A stretch of 28,842 nt of DNA. Origin: JBAXGW01 sp037139195 (GTDB lineage Bacteria > Bacteroidota > Bacteroidia > Bacteroidales > JAHJDW01). The stretch is taken from NCBI GenBank assembly GCA_037139195.1, contig JBAXGW010000056.1, forward strand, positions 1-28,842, in the 5' to 3' direction. The notes beneath the pieces are model-generated. The model was given only the letters and a program-made list of their open reading frames with translations, did not search any database and was not told the origin of the DNA. Position numbers and translations under genes: made by a program. The number at the start of each line of letters is the position of its first letter. The first letter of the stretch is position 1. Below are positions 1 to 9,080 of the stretch, piece by piece.

Positions 1-121
1 TAATGATAGTAAAATCGAAATAATATTAGATGAGTAAAGGGGATACCCAGTTAATCTTATTGTAATTACATGAACAACTAGATAAAAAAAGGATAAAAGA
101 AAAAATTATAGTTTTCATAAT

Positions 122-2443
122 TTATTTTTTTGGTTGTGTAACAGAAACAGAAACATTTGTATTTGATGAAAAAGACCAACCACGTATGTCCATAGTTGTG
201 AAAAACAAATTTCCACCAGCATTAACAGTAGTTGAACTTGGTTTGTTTACTGCTTCTACATATATATTTGCTGCTTCTGGCCCTACAGTAACTTTTACTG
301 AATTGGTTTGACCAGATTTATTAGAATTTGCTTTTGTTGCTGATACCGAAACTGGTGTTCCAGAATTTGAAGTTCTACCAACAGAAACACTGGTACTTGA
401 AGATTTTTCACCATTACTCGAAGTTGCATTTGATTTAGTAGTAGAAAAAGGTCCAAGTGTTGTAGTTACTTTAGTTTCGTTAGTTATTGTAGTCTCATTG
501 CTAACTTTAATTTTAGGAGCGGGTATAGTTGAGCCTCCATTAGGAGAATATGAATTAGGATTGAATAATGACCATCCATTATAGCTTGCCGTTGTAGTAT
601 TAGAAATAGTTGTAGTGTTTGTTGCTGTTGTTGCACCAGCTGTCGTGCTGTTATTAGTTTTAGTAGCAGAAAATGTTTGTACAAAATCAAATGAGAATAA
701 ATTAGCCCAAGCATCCAAAAACTCACCACAGCCAACTGTAATTGCTCCCATTGGGTCATAAGCCATCCATCGTGGGTCTTCTTCTAAACCATCTAAATCA
801 ACTGAATTGATTGGTTTATTTCCAGCAAATTGATAAGGCGTGTACCATGGATAATCCTTCGTCAACGGGTCAACACTAAGGAACTTCGCAATACTTGGAT
901 TGTAAATTCTAAATCCGTAATCCTGTGTACCAGTCTCGCCATCGTTCTCCTTGCCATTAAACCCGTAGCGATAAGTACTATTTAAAGGGTATTTTCTGCC
1001 CCCCATTTCCATACCGAAAGCATAATAATCGGTACTACTAATAATATCAGCTTGGTAATAGTCGAAAGCACCATTTGTAGTATTGAAATGCGGTATTTTT
1101 CTATCGCTAATGGTAGTCAGTACGTTTCCGAGATGATTTGTTAGTTCGTATTGCTTTTTGCCTATCATGCTGCGAATATAAGTATTATCGAACGATTGTG
1201 CAAGCATTAAATCTTTTTTCAAAATTCCAATACGGCTGCTTCCATATATATTTAGCTCTGAAAGATACAGGTAATTAGGCTGGGTTTCTTTCACGTCGTA
1301 ATTTGCCATTACATTACCTTGTGCATCGCGTGTATAATAGGTTATACTTGTTAATCCAGGCTCGTACAATCCAGTTGTACTGTTAAGTAATTTTTTTATC
1401 ACTTTCTTGCTTATACGATTGCCCATTGGGTCGTAAGCAAACTCGAGGTCGGCTTTTTCACTAGAAGCTAAACGTATTACCTTACTAATTTTACCATATA
1501 CGTTCCATTCTATTCTGTCTATTTGTTCGCTCTTATCAGAAATCAAATTTCCTATTTCGTCGTAGCTATAATTATTAATATTTGTTTGGTTCTGTATATC
1601 GGTTCCTCCAGTTATAGTACTTTCATCGCTTACACTTGCTAATTTATTGGTTACTTCCATTAGTAAGCCACTTCCATTAGTAAATGTAGTTTCATCAGAA
1701 GGGTCGTATGTTGTAACATTATCGGGCATATAATATTTGTACTTCAATTTGTCTATTTCCGAATTGTTTGTACTTCCATTACGATTAAGTGTAATAATAT
1801 TTCCATTTCGATCGTAGGTATAATTGGTATTATAGCTATTATTTCCTCCTACAGGATTCCAAGAATTGCTTGCTATAGTATTAGATAATACGGTTGATGA
1901 TTTTATTCGGTTCAACTGGTCGTATCTATATGCAACTAATTGTGGCATCGCTCCATAATAATTAGAATTAGTATTTTGAGCACCTACCATCAATCGTGCA
2001 TCGCGAATGCTTGTAGCCATGGCCGATATATTCCCATTGTAAAGTGAGTTTACTGTAGGGCTTGTAGCCAAGAAACTCTTATAGGTTGCTGTTGCTTGAG
2101 CAATTGGGCTGTAATCGTTATTGTAATAGTGCAAGCTATAGCCATAAGCATCTTTGGCAATATTTTTATGCAAATTTGCGCTGTTATTGCTGTAGCTAAT
2201 AGTACTGCCATCTTTTCCCATATCATTATCGGCTTCTAAGCTATTGCTATTTACCCCTTTTAACCAGCCTTGCAATGTATAGGCATAATCGATTCCCTGA
2301 ACTTTTTCGTTGCCGAGTTCGGTTCGTGCTAATGGACCATGCAAATAGTAAAAGTATTTGGCATCATTATCCCATACCACTCCATCGCTACTTGTATATA
2401 CGCGTGTTATTCTATTATCAGCATCGTATTCATAGCGGTGCAT
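122..2443 (-). CDS. RHS-repeat protein, N-terminally truncated
   Basis: Encodes the C-terminal part of a Bacteroidota Rhs/YD-repeat protein. YD repeats are visible throughout (YEYDADNRI near residue 4, then YDQLNRI, YTYDRNGNI, YSYDEIGNL, FAYDPMGNRI). The conserved RHS core spans about residues 430-553 (NHLGNV, YYAFGMEMGGR, YGFNGKENDGE, FLSVDPLTKDYPWYTPYQFAGNKPI, written here only as landmarks). After the core comes a tail of about 215 residues rich in Ser, Thr and Asn, with no toxin fold I recognise. The ATG at 2443 is probably not a natural start: Rhs-like residues (TYQNGQADQF) continue upstream in frame until a TGA at 2486-2488, and family members are usually far longer. It is therefore a 5'-truncated gene or silent C-terminal cassette. 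Family members are surface or secreted shell proteins carrying variable C-terminal domains. Confidence 0.8.
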   Translation of the reverse strand: MHRYEYDADNRITRVYTSSDGVVWDNDAKYFYYLHGPLARTELGNEKVQGIDYAYTLQGWLKGVNSNSLEADNDMGKDGSTISYSNNSANLHKNIAKDAYGYSLHYYNNDYSPIAQATATYKSFLATSPTVNSLYNGNISAMATSIRDARLMVGAQNTNSNYYGAMPQLVAYRYDQLNRIKSSTVLSNTIASNSWNPVGGNNSYNTNYTYDRNGNIITLNRNGSTNNSEIDKLKYKYYMPDNVTTYDPSDETTFTNGSGLLMEVTNKLASVSDESTITGGTDIQNQTNINNYSYDEIGNLISDKSEQIDRIEWNVYGKISKVIRLASSEKADLEFAYDPMGNRISKKVIKKLLNSTTGLYEPGLTSITYYTRDAQGNVMANYDVKETQPNYLYLSELNIYGSSRIGILKKDLMLAQSFDNTYIRSMIGKKQYELTNHLGNVLTTISDRKIPHFNTTNGAFDYYQADIISSTDYYAFGMEMGGRKYPLNSTYRYGFNGKENDGETGTQDYGFRIYNPSIAKFLSVDPLTKDYPWYTPYQFAGNKPINSVDLDGLEEDPRWMAYDPMGAITVGCGEFLDAWANLFSFDFVQTFSATKTNNSTTAGATTATNTTTISNTTTASYNGWSLFNPNSYSPNGGSTIPAPKIKVSNETTITNETKVTTTLGPFSTTKSNATSSNGEKSSSTSVSVGRTSNSGTPVSVSATKANSNKSGQTNSVKVTVGPEAANIYVEAVNKPSSTTVNAGGNLFFTTMDIRGWSFSSNTNVSVSVTQPKK

Positions 2444-2500
2444 AAACTGGTCGGCTTGCCCATTTTGATAAGTGGCGTTTTGGTGTCATCATCTTATTTG

Positions 2501-2860
2501 ATGCATGAATTGATTAATCGAATGAAGAAGAATAAATCTAATTTAACCAACCAAAATTTCGACTTATTAAGTTTGGATTTATTGATTGAGCAAAGTTTTT
2601 TCTATTCTGATAGTGTTTATATAATATATGATTCCCTGATTTTTTATCGAGAAAATGCAAATAGCGCTTTAAAAATTTATTCAGATAGTATTGTTCTTTA
2701 TAAAAACAATACAAAAAACAGTTTTAAGCTCAATAATACGTTTGAAACATTCCAAAATGAGAATCTTCAAAATATGGGAAAGATTAATAAACTTCATATT
2801 GTAGCAACTGATTCTACCTTGAAGAATAAGTTGGTGGATATGGTGTATTGGGGTGAATAG
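2501..2860 (+). CDS. Hypothetical protein, probable 3' fragment
   Basis: A 119-residue frame starting at ATG 2501 (MHELINRMKKN) and ending at TAG 2860. It is rich in Asn, Ser, Leu and Tyr and I recognise no domain. The same frame is open upstream into the antisense of the Rhs gene, but that part mirrors Rhs coding sequence and is not credible. The true upstream part probably ended at the Rhs junction near 2480-2490, so this looks like the 3' remainder of a longer gene, although a short real gene starting at 2501 cannot be excluded. It points away from the Rhs gene, so it is not placed like an Rhs immunity gene, which would follow the Rhs 3' end. A terminator follows at 2999-3031. Confidence 0.4.
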   Translation: MHELINRMKKNKSNLTNQNFDLLSLDLLIEQSFFYSDSVYIIYDSLIFYRENANSALKIYSDSIVLYKNNTKNSFKLNNTFETFQNENLQNMGKINKLHIVATDSTLKNKLVDMVYWGE

Positions 2861-3247
2861 CAAAATAAGGAGTTTCATTAACTAGCTCTTTCCCCTTATG
2901 ATATTTAACCGATTCATAAGTCTCAAATCAGTAGCAAAAAGGTTCGAATTTAATACGCTTTGGACAACAAGAAAAAAGAGTTTTAAAACTCATAAAACAA
3001 AAATAGTCTTGCTTTTAGCAGGACTATTTTTGTTTAAACATATTCTAAAGTTTAAACAATATTTAAACATTTCAGTTATTTTTTCAAAGTTTAAAACTCA
3101 ATTTCTCTTTTTCAAGAATACTATATCGTAAATAAATTCTTCTTTCTTGCCTTAAGGAAATTGTGACACAAGCTTCTTTATATCCGTTAAGAAAACATTA
3201 TTTAATTCTCAAAAAAACACTAATTTTAACATCTGAAACTTCTTTAT
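2861..3247. other. Intergenic region, no gene seen
   Basis: This 387-base AT-rich gap holds a perfect 14-bp palindrome (GAGTTTTAAAACTC, 2978-2991), the terminator at 2999-3031 and several TTTAAAC words between 3032 and 3100. A 77-codon plus-strand frame (2898-3131) crosses the terminator, has unremarkable composition and is not called. I found no convincing promoter for the gene at 3248. Confidence 0.5.
2999..3031 (+). terminator. Rho-independent terminator (bidirectional)
   Basis: A perfect 10-bp stem, AAAAATAGTC (2999-3008) with GACTATTTTT (3022-3031), is extended by an inner TGC/GCA pair. The A-rich 5' side and T-rich 3' side allow termination in either direction. It closes transcription of the 2501-2860 fragment and insulates the gene at 3248. 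Confidence 0.75.
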
Positions 3248-6200
3248 TTGAAAATAGTATTTAAATATCTGCTTTTAATTTTTCTTTTGCTTCCGCTCTT
3301 CTCTAGCGGACAGCAATTAAATACTATTAGATTCAAACAATTACAATTCAATAAACAATCAATAAAAATAGATACTTTAAGCATCATTCCTCTTAGTATT
3401 GTTCTTAAAGATGGCAGTGGCAATTATATTTCTGATTCGCTGTACACTGTTAATTTACAGCACTCTATAATTACTTTGAAAAACTTTAACCCTGAAGATT
3501 CTTTGCAGAAATATTCCATAAAATATAAAGTTTTTCCCATCGACTTCTCTAAAAAATATGCAAACAAAAACGCTTCTATTCTTTATCCCGACGAATCGGG
3601 TTTGTATAATCCTTTTACATTTACTCCAAGCGAGCGAAGAAACGAAGATATTTTCTCTTTAGGCGGATTAAACAAAAGTGGGAGCATTTCGAGAGGTCTG
3701 TCATTCGGGAATAATCAGGATGTGGTAGTTAATTCTTCCTTAAACCTCCAAATGTCCGGGAAAATATCCGACGATGTTGAAATATTAGCAGCCATTACCG
3801 ACAATAATGTCCCTATTCAGCCCGATGGTAACACTCAGCAAATTCAAGAGTTTGACAAAGTGTTTATTCAGCTAAGCAATAAAAATAATAGACTGATTGC
3901 TGGCGATTACGAACTTCTAGGTCGCGACCAGTATTTTCTAAAATACATGAAAAAAGCTCAGGGTTTAACTATTCAAAACATTTCAAGAGCAAGCACCGAT
4001 AGCAATTCGGGCGTTTTTACTACAAATGCTAGCGTTGCTGTATCGAAAGGTAAATATGCCCGCAATCAAATTCAGGGCATGGAAGGAAATCAGGGACCTT
4101 ATCGTTTGCGAGGAACCGAAAATGAAAGCTATATAATCATCTTGGCAGGAACCGAAAAAATATATTTAGATGGCAGATTACTAGCACGTGGGCAAGATTA
4201 TGATTATGTAATTGACTATAATACCGCCGAACTTTCATTTACACCAAAGCGTATCATCAATAAAGACTCCCGAATAATTGCTGAGTTTGAGTATTCGGAT
4301 AAAAGCTATACGCGTTCGATAATGCAAGCTGGAACGGCATATCAATCGAAACGAATGAAAATTAAATTCAATTATTTAAGCGAACAAGATGCAAAAAATC
4401 AGCCAATTCAGCAAGATTTAAACGATGATAAAAAACTATTCCTTTCTGAAATTGGCGATAGTATTGGTTTGGCATTATTTCCAAATGTCGATAGCGTTGC
4501 CTTTAATGCGAGCGAAATATTGTATAAATTAACAGATACTACTGTTAATAGCATTGCTTACGATTCTATTTATGTATTTAGCATTAATCCTGATAGTGCA
4601 AGATATCGTCTTGGTTTTTCGAATGTAGGACCAGGAAAAGGAAATTATGTTCAATTAAACACTACGGCAAATGGCAAGGTATATAAATGGGTTGCTCCTG
4701 TAAGTGGAATTCCTCAAGGAATCTTCGAACCTGTAGTTTTGCTTGTAACGCCAAAAAAACAATCAATGGCGGTATTATCAGCCGATTTTATGGTTAATAA
4801 AAATTTAAAAACCTCGTTGGAAATTGCAATGAGCACGCAAGACAAAAATTTGTTTTCTCCAAAAGATGATAAAGATAATAATGGCTATGCGGTAAAATGG
4901 GGAATTAATTATGAAAAGCTACTGCGAAAGGATTCTATAAAACCTCTTTATTTCATAACATCAGTTGCTAATGAGATTGTGGAAAAACGTTTTAATCCTA
5001 TTGAACGCTACCGCTCATCAGAGTTTAGTCGCGATTGGAATATGGGCTCTAATATTGAATTGTCGAATGAAGTTATTTCCGAATTATCCTTATCGCTAAC
5101 CAATAAAAAAGATCAATATTTAAGCTATCGCCTTTCCGATTATAACCGAGGAAGCTTATACAACGGCTTGCAAAATGGATTAATGTTAAGTTATAGAAAG
5201 TTCGGGTTTAAACTATTAGGAAATACTTCGTATGTTGCAACAAAAGAGCCTAAGATGCAGTCGGCTTTTTTAAGGCATAATTTTACATTATCCCGAGAAA
5301 TTAAATCAATAGAAATTGGAGTAAAAGAAGAAAGTGAGCAAAACAAATTCTTATTAAACGCAAATGATACGCTACAATCCAATAGTCATTACTTTAATTC
5401 GGTTGAAGCTTTTGTTAAAAGCTTAGACACTGCTAAACTGCAATTTAATACATCGTATAAAAGGCGATGGGATTATATTCCCAATTACACAAGCTTCTCT
5501 TTAGTAACTTATTCCGAAGATATAGCAGGAGGAATAGAAAAAAGAGCCAATATTAATACAAATATAGCGGTTCAGGGAATTTACCGAAAGCTTTATATAG
5601 CTGATACATTAAGCACTTTGCTAAAACCCGATGAAACGGCAGTTGGACGATTTGAATTTAGAAAACGAATGCTTAAAGGTGCCGTTGTATCAAACACTTT
5701 TTATGAAATTGGAACAGGAATGGAGCAAAAGAAAGAATATTCGTATATTGAAGTAGCTGCTGGCAAAGGGATTTACTCATGGACAGACTATAATAGTAAC
5801 GGTTTACAAGAACTTAACGAGTTTGATATTGCTCAATACCAAGACCAAGCTAACTTTATACGAATTTACACGCCAACAAACAATTATATTAAGGCATACA
5901 CAAATATGTTCAATCAGATATTAAACCTGACGCCTCAACTTTATTCTAAATCAAAAAGTCGAGCAGGACAGTTTATTTCCAAATTCTCTACTCAATCAGC
6001 TTATCGCATTGATAGAAAAACTACGGGCGAAAATTTATTTAATGCATTCAATCCGTTTCTTTCGGCAGTTGAAGATACTGCCCTGGTTTCGTTAAATTCA
6101 AATTTAAGAAACACATTATATATCAATCGTAACAGCTCAAGATTTGGCGTAGACATTAATTATCAAGATAATAGAAATAAAATATTATTAACCAATGGCT

Positions 6201-6736
6201 ATGAATCAAGAACTAGTTTGCAAAATGGAATTCGGTTTAGATATAATTTCAAAAGAGCAGTGATGCTTTCGCTTGAAGGAAAAGAAGGCAAAAAAACCAG
6301 CAAATCAGATTACTTCAGCACTAGAGATTACAATATCAATTATATAGAAATTCAACCTCAACTAGATTATCAATACGGAACAAACTTTCGTTTAAGTTTG
6401 ATTTATCGTAATAGCGACAAGCAAAACACTATTTCTGATAAAGAAAAAGCATTATTACAGAGTATTGGAACCGAAATACGATATAATGTAGCCACAAAAG
6501 GCAGTTTTCAGGCTCGAGTAAATTATGTTCAAATAAAATTCAATGGTATAGAGAATACTCCCATTGGCTACGAAATGCTTGAAGGCTTAAAGCCAGGAAA
6601 AAACTACACTTGGAATATAAATTACCAGCGTAACATATCAAATAATTTGCAAATGAATATAAGCTACGAAGGTCGAAAACCCGACCAAGTAAAAACCATT
6701 CACGTAGGAAGCGTTCAGTTTAGAGCCTTTTTTTAA
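3248..6736 (+). CDS. Large outer-membrane beta-barrel protein, SprA-like N-terminal region
   Basis: An 1162-residue exported protein starting at a TTG codon; the resulting N-terminus is a clear signal peptide (a hydrophobic run around residues 6-18 ending SSGQQ). Residues about 145-210 contain the block GSISRGLSFGNNQ, then SGKISDDVEILAAITDNN, then IQPDGNTQQIQEFDKVFIQL. This resembles a segment of the Bacteroidota SprA/Sov outer-membrane translocon family. The protein is about half the length of true SprA. The remainder alternates polar and aromatic residues like beta strands and ends in ...VQFRAFF, a typical aromatic C-terminus for outer-membrane barrel insertion. Role unknown: a SprA paralogue or surface barrel rather than the type IX channel itself is my inference. 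It stands alone and is convergent with manC. Confidence 0.7.
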   Translation: MKIVFKYLLLIFLLLPLFSSGQQLNTIRFKQLQFNKQSIKIDTLSIIPLSIVLKDGSGNYISDSLYTVNLQHSIITLKNFNPEDSLQKYSIKYKVFPIDFSKKYANKNASILYPDESGLYNPFTFTPSERRNEDIFSLGGLNKSGSISRGLSFGNNQDVVVNSSLNLQMSGKISDDVEILAAITDNNVPIQPDGNTQQIQEFDKVFIQLSNKNNRLIAGDYELLGRDQYFLKYMKKAQGLTIQNISRASTDSNSGVFTTNASVAVSKGKYARNQIQGMEGNQGPYRLRGTENESYIIILAGTEKIYLDGRLLARGQDYDYVIDYNTAELSFTPKRIINKDSRIIAEFEYSDKSYTRSIMQAGTAYQSKRMKIKFNYLSEQDAKNQPIQQDLNDDKKLFLSEIGDSIGLALFPNVDSVAFNASEILYKLTDTTVNSIAYDSIYVFSINPDSARYRLGFSNVGPGKGNYVQLNTTANGKVYKWVAPVSGIPQGIFEPVVLLVTPKKQSMAVLSADFMVNKNLKTSLEIAMSTQDKNLFSPKDDKDNNGYAVKWGINYEKLLRKDSIKPLYFITSVANEIVEKRFNPIERYRSSEFSRDWNMGSNIELSNEVISELSLSLTNKKDQYLSYRLSDYNRGSLYNGLQNGLMLSYRKFGFKLLGNTSYVATKEPKMQSAFLRHNFTLSREIKSIEIGVKEESEQNKFLLNANDTLQSNSHYFNSVEAFVKSLDTAKLQFNTSYKRRWDYIPNYTSFSLVTYSEDIAGGIEKRANINTNIAVQGIYRKLYIADTLSTLLKPDETAVGRFEFRKRMLKGAVVSNTFYEIGTGMEQKKEYSYIEVAAGKGIYSWTDYNSNGLQELNEFDIAQYQDQANFIRIYTPTNNYIKAYTNMFNQILNLTPQLYSKSKSRAGQFISKFSTQSAYRIDRKTTGENLFNAFNPFLSAVEDTALVSLNSNLRNTLYINRNSSRFGVDINYQDNRNKILLTNGYESRTSLQNGIRFRYNFKRAVMLSLEGKEGKKTSKSDYFSTRDYNINYIEIQPQLDYQYGTNFRLSLIYRNSDKQNTISDKEKALLQSIGTEIRYNVATKGSFQARVNYVQIKFNGIENTPIGYEMLEGLKPGKNYTWNINYQRNISNNLQMNISYEGRKPDQVKTIHVGSVQFRAFF

Positions 6737-6777
6737 AGCATTTTTGCAGAACTATTTAAAAATAAAGCATATAAAAA

Positions 6778-7866
6778 TTATATGTATTTATCTCCTTTTT
6801 TAAGCATCACATCGTTTACAAACTGTCGAATTTGTTGTTCTTCGTCTTTTTGACAGATTAACAAAATACCATCCGATTCAACCACAATATAATTCTCTAA
6901 ACCCTGAATAACAACTAGTTTATTTTTAGGAACATTAATTATAGAACCTTTGGTTTCATAGGTTAAAACATTTTGTCCGATTACGGCATTGTTATTTGCG
7001 TTTAGCTTAGAGTTTTCATATAATGAACCCCAAGTTCCTAAGTCAGACCAGCCAAAATCCGAAACGTAAACATAAACGTTATCGGCTTTTTCTAATACTC
7101 CAAAGTCTATTGAAATATTTTTGCAAATAGTATAGGTGTCTTTAATAAATTCAGCTTCATCAGGAGTATTGTACTTTCCAAGTCCTTCGTTAAAAATTTG
7201 AAAAACATCAGGCAAATGATTCTCAAATGCTTTTAAAATACTTTTTGCCGACCAAATAAAAATTCCTGAGTTCCACAAAAAGTCGCCACTTGAAATAAAA
7301 GATTTTGCTAATTCAATATTAGGTTTTTCGGTAAAAGTCTTTACCTTCTTCGTTCTTGAATCATTGCAATTGTCACAATCGGTATATTGAATATAACCGT
7401 ATCCAGTATCGGGGCGACTAGGTGTAATGCCAAGAGTAATAAGCCAATCATTTTCAGTACAGCAATCTAATGCCGATTGAATAATATTGCAAAAATCTGC
7501 TTCTTTTAAAATAATATGGTCAGAAGGTGCAACAACAATATTAGCATTAGGGTTTTTAGCTATAATTTTATAGGTGGCGTAAGCGATGCAAGGAGCGGTA
7601 TTTCTTCTAGCGGGTTCGCAAACAATTTGTTCTTCATTAATTAGAGGGAGTTGCTCTTTAACCAACTCTCTATACATTTCATTAGTTACAATATAAATTT
7701 GATCATGAGGGCAAGTGCCATTAAAACGATCAAAAGCCTGTTGAATTAAAGTTCTTCCTGTACCCAGAATATCTATAAACTGTTTTGGATGGGCTGTTCT
7801 ACTCATTGGCCAAAATCTCGACCCTATTCCACCAGCCATAATAATGCAAAAATTGTTTTTGTTCAT
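6778..7866 (-). CDS. manC: Mannose-1-phosphate guanylyltransferase
   Basis: Forms GDP-mannose from mannose-1-phosphate and GTP in the cytoplasm, a precursor for surface polysaccharides and GDP-fucose. The 362-residue length fits the single-domain form, without a fused phosphomannose isomerase. Visible motifs are the nucleotide-binding signature GGIGSRFWPMSR at residues 12-23, PKQF at 27-30, EPARRNTAPCIAYA near residue 83, VAPSDHII near 112, TGYGYIQY near 153, and FTEKP followed by FLWNSGIFIW in the sugar-binding half. It begins at ATG 7866 and has no close co-directional neighbour; the 326-base region upstream must carry its promoter. A glucose-1-phosphate transferase is less likely given the type II GMP motifs. 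Confidence 0.92.
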   Translation of the reverse strand: MNKNNFCIIMAGGIGSRFWPMSRTAHPKQFIDILGTGRTLIQQAFDRFNGTCPHDQIYIVTNEMYRELVKEQLPLINEEQIVCEPARRNTAPCIAYATYKIIAKNPNANIVVAPSDHIILKEADFCNIIQSALDCCTENDWLITLGITPSRPDTGYGYIQYTDCDNCNDSRTKKVKTFTEKPNIELAKSFISSGDFLWNSGIFIWSAKSILKAFENHLPDVFQIFNEGLGKYNTPDEAEFIKDTYTICKNISIDFGVLEKADNVYVYVSDFGWSDLGTWGSLYENSKLNANNNAVIGQNVLTYETKGSIINVPKNKLVVIQGLENYIVVESDGILLICQKDEEQQIRQFVNDVMLKKGDKYI

Positions 7867-8192
7867 TTCAATTTCTTTAATAAAGAATTATTTAAATAAT
7901 TGTAAAACTGCAAAAATCAGTTGTTTATAATTTTCTTTTGTTTTTCAAAGCAAACCTACATAAAATTTTGCTAAATAAAAAATGAAAATTTTTCACGTTG
8001 CGCCATTAGCAAGTTTGATTATTTGACTATTTAGCAAATAAATAAAACCAAATATAGTAAAAATGAGCAATTTAATTCTCTTTTTTTAGGAATAACTTTT
8101 TTATTGAACATTAAGATTCTCTTCATATTGTTTTATCTTTTTGAGTTGGAGTAATTTCCAATTTTATAAGGTTTCACGATAAAAAAATACTA
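7867..8192. other. Intergenic region upstream of manC with an inverted repeat
   Basis: I see no gene here. It holds an 11-bp perfect inverted repeat, TTTGCTAAATA (7967-7977) and TATTTAGCAAA (8028-8038), separated by 50 bases. Minus-strand TAnnTTTG candidates for manC are TATATTTG at 8056-8049 and TAGGTTTG at 7958-7951. Neither has a well-spaced TTG element, so promoter calls here are weak. Confidence 0.4.
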
Positions 8193-9014
8193 TTATTTCA
8201 CATCAATTTCCCCAGAAAAAGGAATAGCTTTTATTGTTCCTGTCATAGGACTTCGCAGATAATAATTGACAGTCCATTCATAAGAACCAAATTGTTTTGG
8301 AACAAAGTTAAAAGTTGCAATTCCGTCTTCTATCTCTATTGTATAATCTACTTTTATATCCTTTCCATTTAATTTCATTTTAACTAACTCAGTATCAGCA
8401 TCACTATAAGACATATCCATCATAGCAAATAATAAATAGGCAGAATATTTTTTATTAATCTGCTTTGATTTGTTATCAATTATTCTATAATTATAAGTAA
8501 ATCCATCATCTGAACCATAATAATGTAAATTTTTCTTTAATTTTTTAACATATGAAAGAACTACAATTTGATTATTTAGAATATTAATCACTCTTATATC
8601 TTTATCAGTTGATACTTCTACGGTTTCTAAAGGCTTCGAATACTCTTTTATATACTTGCAAAAATGTTTATCTGGAAAACTGTCTAAAATTGCATTGAAC
8701 TTTATTATAGTTGAATCAAACAATATTTTCAATTCTTTACTACTCATTTTCTCATAAAACAAAACTGAATCTTTTGGATGTAATACAAAATCAACTAATT
8801 TATTCCAATCTGAGAATGGTTTAATGAAATCTTTAACTCTATCAGGGTTTTCTATCGCATCACGTTGAATTTGAATATCCATATCATCATTTTCAGCAAT
8901 TAGTCCATTTCTAACATCAACTAATTGAGCCTTCATTTGATTCAATTGCAACTCTTTTTTTGCATCTTTACATGAAAAGATAAAAAGAATTAGAACAAAA
9001 ATAATATACCTCAT
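8193..9014 (-). CDS. Lipoprotein of unknown function
   Basis: I chose the start MRYIIF at 9014 rather than the upstream in-frame ATG at 9050, because the latter lies inside the terminator stem of the thiolase operon. From 9014 the protein is 273 residues with a lipoprotein signal peptide: a hydrophobic run followed by a lipobox FIFSC, the Cys being near residue 15. The mature part starts with a charged, probably helical segment (KELQLNQMKAQ...) and ends with a beta-rich segment that includes GSYEWTVNYYLRSP and PFSGEIDVK. The last part loosely recalls Ig-like accessory domains of gliding proteins, but no family is assigned. It has no operon partners in the window: the thiolase terminator lies upstream and a non-coding gap downstream. 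Confidence 0.7.
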   Translation of the reverse strand: MRYIIFVLILFIFSCKDAKKELQLNQMKAQLVDVRNGLIAENDDMDIQIQRDAIENPDRVKDFIKPFSDWNKLVDFVLHPKDSVLFYEKMSSKELKILFDSTIIKFNAILDSFPDKHFCKYIKEYSKPLETVEVSTDKDIRVINILNNQIVVLSYVKKLKKNLHYYGSDDGFTYNYRIIDNKSKQINKKYSAYLLFAMMDMSYSDADTELVKMKLNGKDIKVDYTIEIEDGIATFNFVPKQFGSYEWTVNYYLRSPMTGTIKAIPFSGEIDVK

Positions 9015-9036
9015 ATTTAAAATATTTATATAAAAA

Positions 9037-9064
9037 AAACGGACCATCAAATGATAGTCCGTTT
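9037..9064 (-). terminator. Rho-independent terminator after the thiolase gene
   Basis: On the minus strand AAACGGACTATCA pairs with TGATGGTCCGTTT across a 2-base loop, with one G-T wobble, and the 3' arm runs into eight T residues. It lies 16 bases past the thiolase stop and ends the kam/ato transcript. It also overlaps the alternative upstream start of the following lipoprotein gene, arguing against that start. Confidence 0.9.
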
Positions 9065-9080
9065 AAAAATTGTTAATATT

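Noticed and set aside
2339..2500. Upstream extension of the 2501-2860 frame
   Set aside because: It lies antisense to well-conserved Rhs coding sequence, so its openness is incidental.
2898..3131. 77-codon plus-strand reading frame
   Set aside because: It crosses a clear terminator hairpin, has AT-driven Phe/Lys-rich composition and shows no domain or ribosome-binding site.
9015..9050. Longer start for the lipoprotein gene at 9050
   Set aside because: It lies inside the thiolase terminator stem and would place 12 residues before an otherwise standard lipoprotein signal peptide.
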